From Neptunomonas antarctica (lineage in GTDB: Bacteria; Pseudomonadota; Gammaproteobacteria; Pseudomonadales; Balneatricaceae), in NCBI RefSeq assembly GCF_001305295.1, contig NZ_LJSI01000053.1, positions 62,001 to 126,000 of the forward strand: 64,000 nucleotides of DNA, written 5' to 3'. The notes beneath the pieces were generated by a model. The model made no database searches. It saw only the letters and a program-made list of their open reading frames with translations, and had not been told where the DNA came from. Below are positions 19,083-28,325 of the stretch, piece by piece. Within the stretch, counting starts at the first letter, position 1, and the number at the start of each line of letters is the position of its first letter. A program made the translations under genes and the position numbers.

Positions 19083-20039
19083 ATGTTGTTATCTTACAAA
19101 ATCAGCAGGCTGAGCACTGCTATTGGTCTGGCGACCTGTCTTTTGGCAGGCAATGCTGTAGCCGCAGAACCTGCACAGTGTAACACGGTGCATTTTACTG
19201 ATCCGGGCTGGTCTGACATTAGCTCTACCAACGCTCTGGCCAGTACTGTGTTGCAAGGTTTAGGTTACAGCACCGAGATCAGCATCCTGGGGGTGCCTAT
19301 CGGTTTTGAAGGCATGAAAGGTAAGGAGATTGATGTATTTCTGGGCAATTGGATGCCTGCTCAACAAAAGTTTATCGACAAGTACGCCGCAGCGGATGCC
19401 ATCGATGTTGTCGGTGAAAACCTGACAGGCGCAAAATTTACCCTCGCTGTACCACGCTATGCGTATGATGCGGGCGTAAAAGACTTTTCTGATTTGGCTG
19501 AATTTGGTGATAAATTCCGTCAACGCATTTACGGCATTGAAGCCGGTTCACCCGCTAACCAATTGTTGCAGAAGATGATCGATAGTGGCGATTTTGATTT
19601 AGCTAAGTGGCGTTTGGTGGAATCTGGTGAACAGGGCGTGATGAGTCAGGTAAAGCGTGAGATCAAGCGCCAGCAATTTATCGTATTCCTGGGGTGGGAA
19701 CCGCATCCGATGAACTCCAATTTTGATATGGCCTACCTGACCGGTGGTGATAAATACTTTGGCGCTGACTTCGGCGGCGCGACTATTCAGACGGTGACTC
19801 GTAAAGGCTACCGGGAAGAGTGTGGCAATGTAGGAAAGCTGCTGACTAACCTGAAGTTTACCCTGGCCATGGAAAATCAGATGATGGGCTTCATTATCGA
19901 TGACGAGCAATCACCAGCGGAGGCGGCACAGAAGTATCTTAAAGCGAATCCAGAGGTGCTGGATAGCTGGTTAGCCGGTGTGACCACGATTGATGGTGAT
20001 AACGGTCTGAGCGCCGTTCAAAAACATCTGGGTCTATGA
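19083..20039 (+). CDS. choX: Choline ABC transporter substrate-binding protein ChoX
   Basis: A 318-residue periplasmic glycine-betaine/choline-type binding protein. A signal peptide ends near AVAAEPAQC. The choline-binding class shows as VHFTDPGWSDISSTNALAS and FLGNWMPAQQ, with FLGWEPHPMN supplying further binding aromatic residues. The permease (choW) and ATPase (choV) genes that normally accompany choX are not in this locus, so ChoX must use components encoded elsewhere. It is probably co-transcribed with betC. Confidence 0.93.
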   Translation: MLLSYKISRLSTAIGLATCLLAGNAVAAEPAQCNTVHFTDPGWSDISSTNALASTVLQGLGYSTEISILGVPIGFEGMKGKEIDVFLGNWMPAQQKFIDKYAAADAIDVVGENLTGAKFTLAVPRYAYDAGVKDFSDLAEFGDKFRQRIYGIEAGSPANQLLQKMIDSGDFDLAKWRLVESGEQGVMSQVKREIKRQQFIVFLGWEPHPMNSNFDMAYLTGGDKYFGADFGGATIQTVTRKGYREECGNVGKLLTNLKFTLAMENQMMGFIIDDEQSPAEAAQKYLKANPEVLDSWLAGVTTIDGDNGLSAVQKHLGL

Positions 20040-20295
20040 TGTAATGTGACGGCTGTCGAGTAATCGGCAGTCGTGCGTTTTCAACGCTACAGGTCTGCGT
20101 TCAGAATCAAGAGTAGCGCAGGCCAACATTCTATAAGCTATCACCCTCATAAATGGGCGTACTGAACCATGCTGGTAATGTCGCTGTGTTAGCCTGTTTT
20201 TTAAATTCCGACCCTGCCGTTCTTCATGCTATCTATAAACCCACTGTCAGTCAGGCATAAGCAGGATAATGTAATACCAATAGTAAGTAGCCATT

Positions 20296-22074
20296 ATGCC
20301 GTTAACACCTGACCAGAAAAAATTGTTACAGCGTTGCCTGCCGTTTCTGTTGTGGGCACCACAGGTTAGTCGTAGCAGTCTGCAGGCTGATTTTTTTGCC
20401 GGACTTAGCGGCGCCATTATCGCCCTTCCGCAAGGTGTCGCCTATGCGCTTATTGCTGGCTTACCGCCCGAATACGGACTTTATACGGCTATTATTACGC
20501 CGATAGTGGCCGGATTATTCGGTTCATCCATGCATTTGATATCCGGCCCCGCCGCCGCTATTTCCATCGTGGTGATGAGTGTTGTCAGTAATGCGGTTGA
20601 ACCCGGTAGCAGTGCGTTTATCCCTGCGGTACTGACGTTGACACTGCTGGTCGGTATTATTCAATTAGGACTAGGTCTGGCAAGGCTTGGCACTTTGGTT
20701 AATTTTATCTCGCATACTGTGGTTATCAGTTTCACCGCAGGCGCGGCGATTCTCATCGCTACCAGCCAGATAAAATACGCTATTGGCGTTACGGTGTCTT
20801 CGGGGGCTTCCTTCCTGGAATCATGGATAGCTGTTATCAATCAGCTCGGGCAAGCCAATCCCTATGCAATAGCAACGACGTTGGTGACAGTAGTATCGGC
20901 ATTGCTGCTGAAACGCATTAACCCCAGACTTCCGGTCATTCTGATCGCTATGCTGATGGGTAGCGTGGCGTGCTGGCTTATGAGTGGCGCAGCCCATGGG
21001 GTTGCCTTAGTCGGTGCGCTCCCCGGCCACCTGCCTGGTTTTATCCTCCCGGATCTGTCTTACGGCACTATTAGCAACTTGCTTCCTGGCGCGATTTCAG
21101 TCGCGATACTTGGTCTGGTAGAAGCTGTATCGATTGCGCGTGCGATTGCGATTCGTTCGGGGCAGCGTATTGAGGGTAATCAGGAATTTGTCGGACAGGG
21201 ACTCTCCAATATCGTCGGTAGTTTTTTTTCCTGTTATGCAGGCTCAGGTTCCTTCACCCGTAGCGGGATTAATTATGAGTCAGGGGCGCAAACCCCTATG
21301 GCAGGAATATTCGCTGCATTAATGCTTATTCTGATTTTGTTATTCGCACCAGAAATAACTGCATTACTGCCTTTGCCTGCGATGGCGGGTGCGATATTCA
21401 TCATTGCCTGGGGCCTGATCGACACTCATCACATTAAGCAAATCCTGCGTAGTAATAAGCAAGAAGCGTCGGTGCTGCTGGTTACTTTTGCAGCCACCCT
21501 GATTATTAAATTGGAATTTGCTATCTACCTGGGGGTGATGTTATCACTGGTTATGTATCTTCGCCGCACGTCTCAGCCGCGGATAATGACCGTTGCCCCG
21601 AAAGGTTTCGAGCATGGTACTGAACTGCGCAGTATCGAAAGGTTTGCGTTGAAGCAATGTCCACAGTTAAAAATATTACGTATCGACGGCTCCATATTCT
21701 TCGGTGCCGTTGATCATGTTCAGAAGACACTGCAGCTATTTAACGCATCGCAAGAGTCTGGGCAGCATCTCCTCATTATCTGTTCCGGGATTAATTTTAT
21801 CGATGTGTCCGGTGCCGAGATGCTCAAACAGGAAGTGAATAACATCATGAGTAAGGGCAATCGGTTAAGTTTTTGTGCGCTTAAAAATACGGTGTGGGAT
21901 GAGCTTAATCAGGCTGGTTACATCGACCAGATAGGAACGGAGTGCTTTTATAGTACGATTGATGAAGCCCTGTTGAGCCTGACCGTTCAGATGAATGCCC
22001 AGGTTTGTATCAATTGCAGTCATCGGGTCTTTAAACAGTGCCCAAAACAACTCTCTACACAACGCCCTAAATAA
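20296..22074 (+). CDS. SulP-family anion transporter with STAS domain
   Basis: A 592-residue SLC26/SulP transporter. The membrane domain has the family signature GLSGAIIALPQGVAYALIAGLPPEYGLYT (positions about 37-65; only part is needed for recognition) and GSGSFTRSGINYESGAQTPM. A cytosolic STAS domain spans about residues 440-560 (LRIDGSIFFGAVDHV, INFIDVSGAE). The C-terminus ends with two Cys-rich turns (VCINCSHRVFKQCPK), an unusual small tail. The position after betC-choX suggests transport of sulfate or choline sulfate; this is inference. It has its own start region, 256 bp after choX. Confidence 0.9.
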   Translation: MPLTPDQKKLLQRCLPFLLWAPQVSRSSLQADFFAGLSGAIIALPQGVAYALIAGLPPEYGLYTAIITPIVAGLFGSSMHLISGPAAAISIVVMSVVSNAVEPGSSAFIPAVLTLTLLVGIIQLGLGLARLGTLVNFISHTVVISFTAGAAILIATSQIKYAIGVTVSSGASFLESWIAVINQLGQANPYAIATTLVTVVSALLLKRINPRLPVILIAMLMGSVACWLMSGAAHGVALVGALPGHLPGFILPDLSYGTISNLLPGAISVAILGLVEAVSIARAIAIRSGQRIEGNQEFVGQGLSNIVGSFFSCYAGSGSFTRSGINYESGAQTPMAGIFAALMLILILLFAPEITALLPLPAMAGAIFIIAWGLIDTHHIKQILRSNKQEASVLLVTFAATLIIKLEFAIYLGVMLSLVMYLRRTSQPRIMTVAPKGFEHGTELRSIERFALKQCPQLKILRIDGSIFFGAVDHVQKTLQLFNASQESGQHLLIICSGINFIDVSGAEMLKQEVNNIMSKGNRLSFCALKNTVWDELNQAGYIDQIGTECFYSTIDEALLSLTVQMNAQVCINCSHRVFKQCPKQLSTQRPK

Positions 22075-22090
22075 AGCGTGCCGTTATTCA

Positions 22091-22918
22091 TCAGTCGATT
22101 AATCTTCCCTGGGCATCGAAAAATGGATAGGGACCATCGCACTGGTCGATATGGCTCTGGTGGCTCATCAACATGCCATTCTGCGGGTGTAGTTGAATGA
22201 GCCGAATCATCGCCGGTTCTAGTGTGAATGAAGCCGGCGCTGCAGGCGACAAATCCAGTGTCACCGCATGGTTGTGGGCCGAGCCGACATACACCGGCCG
22301 GTTGCACCAGATAAATTCCACCGGGCGGTGCAGGTGTCCACAGAGGATCAGCTCTACTTGAGGATGCTGCTGCAGCACGGAGGCCAGCCGGTCGGCCTCG
22401 TACAGGCACTGCACATCCATGTGATCTAAACCAACGGCTACGGGCGGATGGTGCATAAACAGCAAGGTCCGCCGCTCTGTTGCCAAATTCAGCGTTGCCT
22501 GCAACCACTCGCTCCGCGGGGTATCTATCAGACCATGTGACTGGCCCGGTACGCTGGTATCCAGCCCGACCAATCGCAGCGGGAACCGGTCGATCACATA
22601 GCTCAGGTGTCCCTCCGTCTGGAACAGGTACTCATGATCCGCGAACAAGGCTCTGAGATTGTCCCGGTCATCATGGTTGCCGGGAATCAGAAAAAACGGC
22701 ATCGCCAGGCGATCCAGTGCTTTTCGGGCCTGACGGTATTCCTCCTGCAGACCGAAATCACCCAGATCACCGGTGATCAGCACGAGCTCCGGCTGGGGCA
22801 CCATCGCGTTCAGATGCGACACGGCCCTTTCCAGCTTGGCAAAGGTGTCCACTTTGCCTGCGTATGCGGTTTTTCCTTCAGCTTTGATATGCAGATCGGT
22901 GAGTTGCGCAATAATCAT
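22091..22918 (-). CDS. Calcineurin-like phosphodiesterase (CpdA/GpdQ-like)
   Basis: A 275-residue two-metal phosphoesterase with the ordered motifs QLTDLHIK, GDLGDFG, GNHDD, MHHPP and GHLHRP. The family includes cAMP phosphodiesterase CpdA and glycerophosphodiesterase GpdQ. It shares an ATGA overlap with the upstream ABC ATPase gene, so it is the last gene of the transporter operon. That coupling suggests it cleaves an imported phosphodiester, not cAMP. The substrate is inferred, not shown. Confidence 0.88.
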   Translation of the reverse strand: MIIAQLTDLHIKAEGKTAYAGKVDTFAKLERAVSHLNAMVPQPELVLITGDLGDFGLQEEYRQARKALDRLAMPFFLIPGNHDDRDNLRALFADHEYLFQTEGHLSYVIDRFPLRLVGLDTSVPGQSHGLIDTPRSEWLQATLNLATERRTLLFMHHPPVAVGLDHMDVQCLYEADRLASVLQQHPQVELILCGHLHRPVEFIWCNRPVYVGSAHNHAVTLDLSPAAPASFTLEPAMIRLIQLHPQNGMLMSHQSHIDQCDGPYPFFDAQGRLID

Positions 22919-23985
22919 GCAGCAGCTCCACCCTGTCGGTCGAGACGGATCATCTGTTCCGGTCGAAGGCGCAGGCCGACCTCTTGCCCGATGAAGAAGT
23001 CCGAGCGACCGTCGCTGTCGACTATCACCAAGTCATGGTTCACTCCCTTCAGCCAGATCCGGTTCCGGTCGCCGATGAACTGGGTCTGGTGCACCACTCC
23101 GCCGAACTCGCTGCCCGCTCGGGCAGTAATTTCGATATCCTTCGGGCGGTAGTACAGTTTACCGTGGCCATCGCCCAAATGCGCACAGTGCAAGATGCCG
23201 CCTGGCAGGGTCATGCGTCGGTTACTGACCGGACCTTCGAAGGTGTTGATCTGGCCGATGAAATCAGCCACGAAGTCGTTCTGCGGTGAAAAGTAGATCT
23301 CTCTGGGGGTGCCGATCTGTGAAACGCGGCCATGATCCATCACCACGATGCGATCTCCCAATGCCATCGCCTCCTCCTGATCATGGGTGACATAGATAGT
23401 CGTGATGCCCAATTGACGCAACAGTGTATTAATATACGCGCGCAGGCGATCACGCAGGATAGCATCCAATGCCGACAGCGGCTCATCGAGAAGCAGCACG
23501 CGAGGGCTCGTGATGATCGCTCGCGCCAACGCCACGCGCTGACGTTGACCGCCCGATAGCTGGTCGATCTTGCGAGGTGCTAAGGCCCCCAGCTCCATCA
23601 TGTCAAGCATTTCTGCGACCTGGTGTTTGATTACATCAGCTTTTAATTTCTGGACCTTAAGGCCGTAGCCCACGTTCTCAGCGACAGTCATGTTCGGAAA
23701 TAAAGCATATGACTGGAATACCATGCCAACGTTGCGCTTTTCGATCGGTTGACGGGTAACATCCTCATCTTTGAATAGTATCCGTCCCCCTTTATCCGGA
23801 AACTCCAGGCCGGCGATCAGGCGTAACATTGTCGTCTTGCCGCAACCGGACGGCCCAAGCAGCACCAGCGTTTCACCCGCATGCACTGACAGGTCCAGCG
23901 AGTGCAGCGCCAGGGTGCCATCGGCAAATGTTTTTTGGCAATTTTCAAAGCGGATGGACGCACCATGCTCATTAATGTTCATCAT
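22915..23985 (-). CDS. ABC transporter ATP-binding protein (PotA/UgpC-like)
   Basis: A 356-residue importer ATPase with Walker A GPSGCGKTT, signature LSGGQRQRVALARA, Walker B VLLLDEPLSALD and the switch His in TIYVTHDQEEAMALG. A C-terminal TOBE domain (residues about 280-345) is typical of polyamine, phosphonate or iron importers. It overlaps the preceding permease gene by 14 bases and the phosphodiesterase gene by 4. Confidence 0.93.
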   Translation of the reverse strand: MMNINEHGASIRFENCQKTFADGTLALHSLDLSVHAGETLVLLGPSGCGKTTMLRLIAGLEFPDKGGRILFKDEDVTRQPIEKRNVGMVFQSYALFPNMTVAENVGYGLKVQKLKADVIKHQVAEMLDMMELGALAPRKIDQLSGGQRQRVALARAIITSPRVLLLDEPLSALDAILRDRLRAYINTLLRQLGITTIYVTHDQEEAMALGDRIVVMDHGRVSQIGTPREIYFSPQNDFVADFIGQINTFEGPVSNRRMTLPGGILHCAHLGDGHGKLYYRPKDIEITARAGSEFGGVVHQTQFIGDRNRIWLKGVNHDLVIVDSDGRSDFFIGQEVGLRLRPEQMIRLDRQGGAAA

Positions 23986-24811
23986 TTTTTCCTAAACTAG
24001 CGTGCCGGGGTTTAGACGGGGATAGCTGCTTTTTCTGAGTATTAGCACCGACCCATTGAGTACCGATCATCAGGGGTAACAGCAGGACCAGAAAAATCAG
24101 AGTATAAGCGCTGCTGATCTCCAGCCGCATCGAGGCGTACGAGTCGGCAAGACCGACCGGAAGAGTTTTGGTCATTGGGGTGTGCAGCATCCAGGTGAGG
24201 TTGAATTCAGCGACTGAGAGGGTCAACGTCATCAGCGCGCCACTGATGATGCCGCCCTTACAATTGGGGATAATTACATCGAAAAAGCGGCGTAAGAATC
24301 CGGCGCCCAGACTGGCGGCTCCTTCTTCTAGCAGCTTTAAATCGATACTGTGCAGGACGGCCAGCACTGCGCGCACCATGAACGGAAGGGTGTAGAGTAC
24401 ATGGCCGATCAGAATGAACAGCCAGCTGGTGCGTAAGTCTTGTACGCCGCCGTAGACGATGATTAGCGCCAGTGCTATCGCCAGCCCGGGAATTGCTACC
24501 GGCAGCAAGATCAGCTCTTCAAACACCCGTGCCCAGCGGCTCGTTGAGCAGGCCAGAAAGTAGGCCGCCGGCACCCCCGCAATCAGGTTGACCAACAGTG
24601 TTGCTAATGCCAGCTTCAGAGTCAGCCATAGGGTGTCGCTGTAGAGCGCCATGACTTCTTCGACCCAGCGTAAGGTAAGCCCGCTGGATAGGCCTTGAAA
24701 GTAGTTGTTGGTTAGCCCGGCGGTCATAGACATCAACACTGGCACCAGCATAAAGGCGCAAATCAGCAGCGTGAAACTCAGCTGCAGGTAGTAAGATAGG
24801 GTTCGTTTCAT
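23972..24811 (-). CDS. ABC transporter permease (second)
   Basis: A 279-residue PotC/ThiP-like permease with six predicted membrane helices. The EAA loop that contacts the ATPase is EEGAASLGAGFLRRFFDVII. It partners the permease ending 10 bp upstream. Confidence 0.9.
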   Translation of the reverse strand: MKRTLSYYLQLSFTLLICAFMLVPVLMSMTAGLTNNYFQGLSSGLTLRWVEEVMALYSDTLWLTLKLALATLLVNLIAGVPAAYFLACSTSRWARVFEELILLPVAIPGLAIALALIIVYGGVQDLRTSWLFILIGHVLYTLPFMVRAVLAVLHSIDLKLLEEGAASLGAGFLRRFFDVIIPNCKGGIISGALMTLTLSVAEFNLTWMLHTPMTKTLPVGLADSYASMRLEISSAYTLIFLVLLLPLMIGTQWVGANTQKKQLSPSKPRHASLGKNDEH

Positions 24812-24821
24812 TGCATCAGCC

Positions 24822-25664
24822 TCACGCAGCAGGACTAGTATTGGCGCCCGAAACGGATCGAGCCAGAAGCAGCACCAGCCAGGTGATCAGGCCAAGAATA
24901 ATGCTCAAACTGGCCGCCATAGCGATATTGGCTCCCAGCGTGAACTCGGTGTAAATAGTCATCGGCATCACATTGATGCCACTGGCCAAGGCGAAGGCTG
25001 TGCCGAAAGCGCCCATTGAGGTCGCAAAGCAAATCGCGCCGCTGGCAATCAGGGCTGGTTTCAGCGCAGGAATAATCACATCAATGAACACCCTGAGTCG
25101 TGACGCCCCCAGCGATCTGGCTGCCTCTTCCAGCATCATATCCATCTTTTCAACGGCCGCGATTACCGTCAGTAGCACACGCGGAATAGAGAAATAGATA
25201 TAGCCGACAAACAGCCCGACGATCGAGTAGGCGAAGGTCCAGCGAGTGTCATCAAGGAAGAGTCCCAACTCAGCACTCAAGCCCTGACGTCCACCCAGCA
25301 TGATCACCAGAAAGCCAACCACAACGCCGGGAAATGCCAGCGGAAAGGTTAGTAGCGAAATTAGTACTGACTTGCCGGGAAAGTGATTGCGGGATAGAAA
25401 CAGGCCTGAAATCACCGCGATAGCCAATGTGACCAGCGTAACCAGCACTGACAAAAAAAGGGTATCCAACAGACTTTGCAGATAGCGGGCATCGCTCAGC
25501 GCATGCCAGTAGATCATCAGCCCATCCTCGCCGCTGATAGAGATCACTACTAATCTGAACATGGGGATGAGTAAAAAGGTACAGGTGATGATGAGTACGG
25601 GCAACATCATCAGAAATAAGGGGCGCGTCAGTTTGGTGAACATCGTATTTCTCGTTACAGGCAT
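24822..25664 (-). CDS. ABC transporter permease (first)
   Basis: A 280-residue PotB-like permease with six predicted helices. The EAA loop is EEAARSLGASRLRVFIDVII. An internal Met at 25643 (MFTKLTRPLF) is an alternative start. It follows the binding-protein gene by about 60 bases and pairs with the second permease. Confidence 0.9.
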   Translation of the reverse strand: MPVTRNTMFTKLTRPLFLMMLPVLIITCTFLLIPMFRLVVISISGEDGLMIYWHALSDARYLQSLLDTLFLSVLVTLVTLAIAVISGLFLSRNHFPGKSVLISLLTFPLAFPGVVVGFLVIMLGGRQGLSAELGLFLDDTRWTFAYSIVGLFVGYIYFSIPRVLLTVIAAVEKMDMMLEEAARSLGASRLRVFIDVIIPALKPALIASGAICFATSMGAFGTAFALASGINVMPMTIYTEFTLGANIAMAASLSIILGLITWLVLLLARSVSGANTSPAA

Positions 25665-25724
25665 GCAGACACAAGAGACATAAAAAGGCCGGGCGATAAC
25701 CCGGCACTCAAAGCCACTCTCGGA

Positions 25725-26741
25725 TTAGTTCATTCTGTCGAGGTAGCGTTTCTGGAAGCTTTTCTGCACTTCGGCCATTTTCTTGTAATCCACAGGGATG
25801 GCACGGGCGTACTCGGTATCCGGCAGGAACTTGGCTTTTACTTCATCTGTCATTGCATCAGGGCGTACCGGGCGCAGGAAAGCATTCGCCCAGACGGCCT
25901 GGCCTTTATCTGACAACACGAAGTCTAGAATTTTACGCCCCTTTTCCGGATTCGGTGCGTTCTTCACCAGACTCATGACGTAGGGGACAATGACAGTGCC
26001 TTCTTCGGGAATCACGAACTCGGTGTTAGCGCCATCCTTGTACTTAGCCCGGTAGGCGTTGAAGTCGTAGTCCAGCAGGATAGGGATTTCACCTGAGATC
26101 ACTCTTCCATAAGCGGTTTGCTTCGGCACGATCGGGTCATTCTGCTGCAGTTGAGCGAAGTAGTTCAGGCCTGGTTCGAAGTTGTCCAGATTGCCCCCCA
26201 GAGCACCATTGATTGCCACGGCACCAGCGTAACCGACGAAGGCGCTGGAAGGGTCGAGATAACCTACCATCCCTTTGTAGGTAGGATCGAGCAGATCCTT
26301 CCAGCTTTTCGGCACAGGCTTGCCATCGAGAGCATCCACATTGACGAACAGACCGATAGTGCCGGAGTGGATGGCGAACCATTCCCCGTCAGGGTCCTTT
26401 AGTCCGTCAGGAATAAGATCCCAGTTGGCGGGCTTGTAAGCTTCGGTCACGCCTTTATCGGCCGCGGTGATACCGAAGGAGACGCCGTAATAGGCGACAT
26501 CGGCAACGGGGTTATTTTGTTCTACCAGCAACTGCGCCAGTGTCTGCCCCGAGTTCTTATTATCAAACGGGATATCGTAACCTAGCTCCTGCTTGATAAC
26601 CTTGAGCTGAGTGCCCCAATCTGCCCACTGTGGCGGGCAGTTGTAACAGATCGCATCAGCTGCTTGTACCGCACCGCTTAATACGCTTGCAGATAAGGCC
26701 AGTGCAGAAGCCAACTCGTATATACGTCGTTTAAACATCAT
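25725..26741 (-). CDS. ABC transporter substrate-binding protein
   Basis: A 338-residue periplasmic protein of the polyamine/iron/phosphonate type II binding class. The start MMFKRRIYELAS begins a clear signal peptide ending near GAVQAADAICY. A Cys pair (CYNC) follows right after the signal, which is unusual for the class and may form a disulfide. Its ligand is unknown; the operon's phosphodiesterase suggests a phosphorylated compound. The start overlaps the end of the lacI-type gene by 11 bases. Confidence 0.88.
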   Translation of the reverse strand: MMFKRRIYELASALALSASVLSGAVQAADAICYNCPPQWADWGTQLKVIKQELGYDIPFDNKNSGQTLAQLLVEQNNPVADVAYYGVSFGITAADKGVTEAYKPANWDLIPDGLKDPDGEWFAIHSGTIGLFVNVDALDGKPVPKSWKDLLDPTYKGMVGYLDPSSAFVGYAGAVAINGALGGNLDNFEPGLNYFAQLQQNDPIVPKQTAYGRVISGEIPILLDYDFNAYRAKYKDGANTEFVIPEEGTVIVPYVMSLVKNAPNPEKGRKILDFVLSDKGQAVWANAFLRPVRPDAMTDEVKAKFLPDTEYARAIPVDYKKMAEVQKSFQKRYLDRMN

Positions 26742-27786
26742 ATTTACTCTCATTGGAAAGGTTGTGGGATGTATAAGAATTTGTTGCCAGTGTTCCGCCT
26801 TCGACCCATTGGTAACCGAGCTTTCGGCCCAGGTCAGCAGGCGTATCGTCAAGTTGTGCCAGCAGCAGATCAACCGCCGCACTTCCGATGTCGATATTGG
26901 GCGTCCGAATGCTGGTCAGGGCAGGCTCACGCAGAGCCCCTGCCTGAATACCATCAAACCCGACGATTGAAATCTGTTCAGGGACAGGCTTGTCTAGCAA
27001 TTCCAGCCGGGCAATGGTAGCCAGCGCCAACAGATCGTTGGAGCAAAACCAAGCAGTGGGGTGGGCACCTGACTGACCATAAATATTGGTCAAAGCCTGC
27101 TGAAGCCCCGTGGCGTTGACGGGATCAACCTGCACCAGATGCGCTAACTCTACGCCGGCATATTTGAGGCCTGCGATAAATCCTGCATGGCGTTCACGGG
27201 CACGGTCGGTACGTACAAACTCGCCGGAGACCATGCCTATACAGGTGTGCCCATAAGCAAGAATACGACTTGCCACTTCAGCGGCCGCGCGAAAGTTATC
27301 CACACCGATATAGCCGGCCACACGATGACGCGGCACGTTGTGCATAAGGCAATAGGGAAGACCGGCCTGATCCAGTTGTTTAAGTGCCGCGCTGCTTAAC
27401 ACATCGTTGACCGTCAGCAGGATGCCATCCACCTGATAGGCCTGCAGGTTTTCGACGGCACTCAGTTCCAGCTCATCATCGTAATCGGACGAAAGAATCA
27501 GAGGGGTATACCCCCGCGCCCGTGCTCGCTGTTGAACGCCGGATGCGGTCTCGGCAAACACCGGGTTCATCAAGCTTGGGATGATGACCCCGAGTGTTCT
27601 ATTGCTGGCGGATTTGAGCGCCCGTGCTGCCATGCTGGGGCGATAACCCAGCGTCAGTACAGCGGACTCGACTTTTTTTACGGTTTCCGCACGTACCACA
27701 CCCTTATTGTTGACGACTCGCGAAACTGTTGCGACGGACACGCCGCAATGCTGTGCAATATCTTTGATCGTTGCTGCTTTAACCAT
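26731..27786 (-). CDS. LacI-family transcriptional regulator
   Basis: A 351-residue repressor. The N-terminal helix-turn-helix and hinge are clear (TIKDIAQHCGVSVATVSRVV, SMAARALKS), followed by a sugar-binding-like effector domain. It is the first gene of the minus-strand operon, so it controls its own transcription and that of the transporter. A cre-like operator lies at 27857-27870, upstream of a promoter with TTAACA and TTTATA boxes 18 bp apart. Confidence 0.93.
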   Translation of the reverse strand: MVKAATIKDIAQHCGVSVATVSRVVNNKGVVRAETVKKVESAVLTLGYRPSMAARALKSASNRTLGVIIPSLMNPVFAETASGVQQRARARGYTPLILSSDYDDELELSAVENLQAYQVDGILLTVNDVLSSAALKQLDQAGLPYCLMHNVPRHRVAGYIGVDNFRAAAEVASRILAYGHTCIGMVSGEFVRTDRARERHAGFIAGLKYAGVELAHLVQVDPVNATGLQQALTNIYGQSGAHPTAWFCSNDLLALATIARLELLDKPVPEQISIVGFDGIQAGALREPALTSIRTPNIDIGSAAVDLLLAQLDDTPADLGRKLGYQWVEGGTLATNSYTSHNLSNESKYDV

Positions 27787-27811
27787 GACCGGCCCCTTTG
27801 TTGAGAAGTAC

Positions 27812-27841
27812 TATAAAGTCTGATTATTGCAGTCGTGTTAA
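27812..27841 (-). promoter_or_regulatory. Probable sigma-70 promoter of the lacI-transporter operon
   Basis: On the minus strand TTAACA (27841-27836) and TTTATA (27817-27812) are separated by 18 bases, about 25 bases before the regulator's start codon at 27786. Confidence 0.5.
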
Positions 27842-27856
27842 CGTTTTCTTACATAA

Positions 27857-27870
27857 TGTAATCGTATACA
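27857..27870. promoter_or_regulatory. LacI/cre-type operator
   Basis: TGTAATCGTATACA has the central CG and TGTA/TACA arms of LacI-family operators and fits the cre consensus TGnAAnCGnWnnCA. It sits just upstream of the -35 box of the lacI-type gene, a position suited to autoregulation. Confidence 0.55.
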
Positions 27871-28325
27871 TTGAGATTTTTGTGCTAAAAAAAGCCTGTT
27901 GCAGGATACCAAATGGACGGGAAGAATTTAAAATAAAGAAGCTTCGCTGACTCGGTGTTGGTTGATCATGTGGCACTTGAAGAACTTGGCTCTGTTCATG
28001 AATTAATCAATGGGTCACGCGTAGAAAGCCCCTTTCACTGATCGCTGCAAAAAATCGGGGTGAAAAGGCATGGCCGTCACTGATGATATTAAAATGCCTG
28101 TATATTCCTATCAGACACGAGCGTTAGTTATTCGAAATGGACTAGCGAACTTTTATTTTTAAATATTGTCCCCATAGAGTAGGGATAAGCAATATTCTTG
28201 CTCACTAGTACAATATTTGTAGAGGGTTGAAGTTCATGCGCTAAAGAGTTCTGAAAGACGGGGTGATTTGAATATCTATGCGTTAATAAAATATTGTATT
28301 AAATTGTTGTATTAAGTGGGAATTA
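27871..28325. other. Intergenic, no gene seen
   Basis: Between the divergent lacI operon and the Ter locus. Only short worn frames are visible. The promoter of the Ter block presumably lies in the last 150 bases, but I cannot point to a clear one. Confidence 0.4.

Noticed and set aside
20040..20295. Hairpin after choX as a terminator
   Set aside because: The stem has mismatches and the T-run is weak, so I cannot say it stops transcription before the SulP gene.
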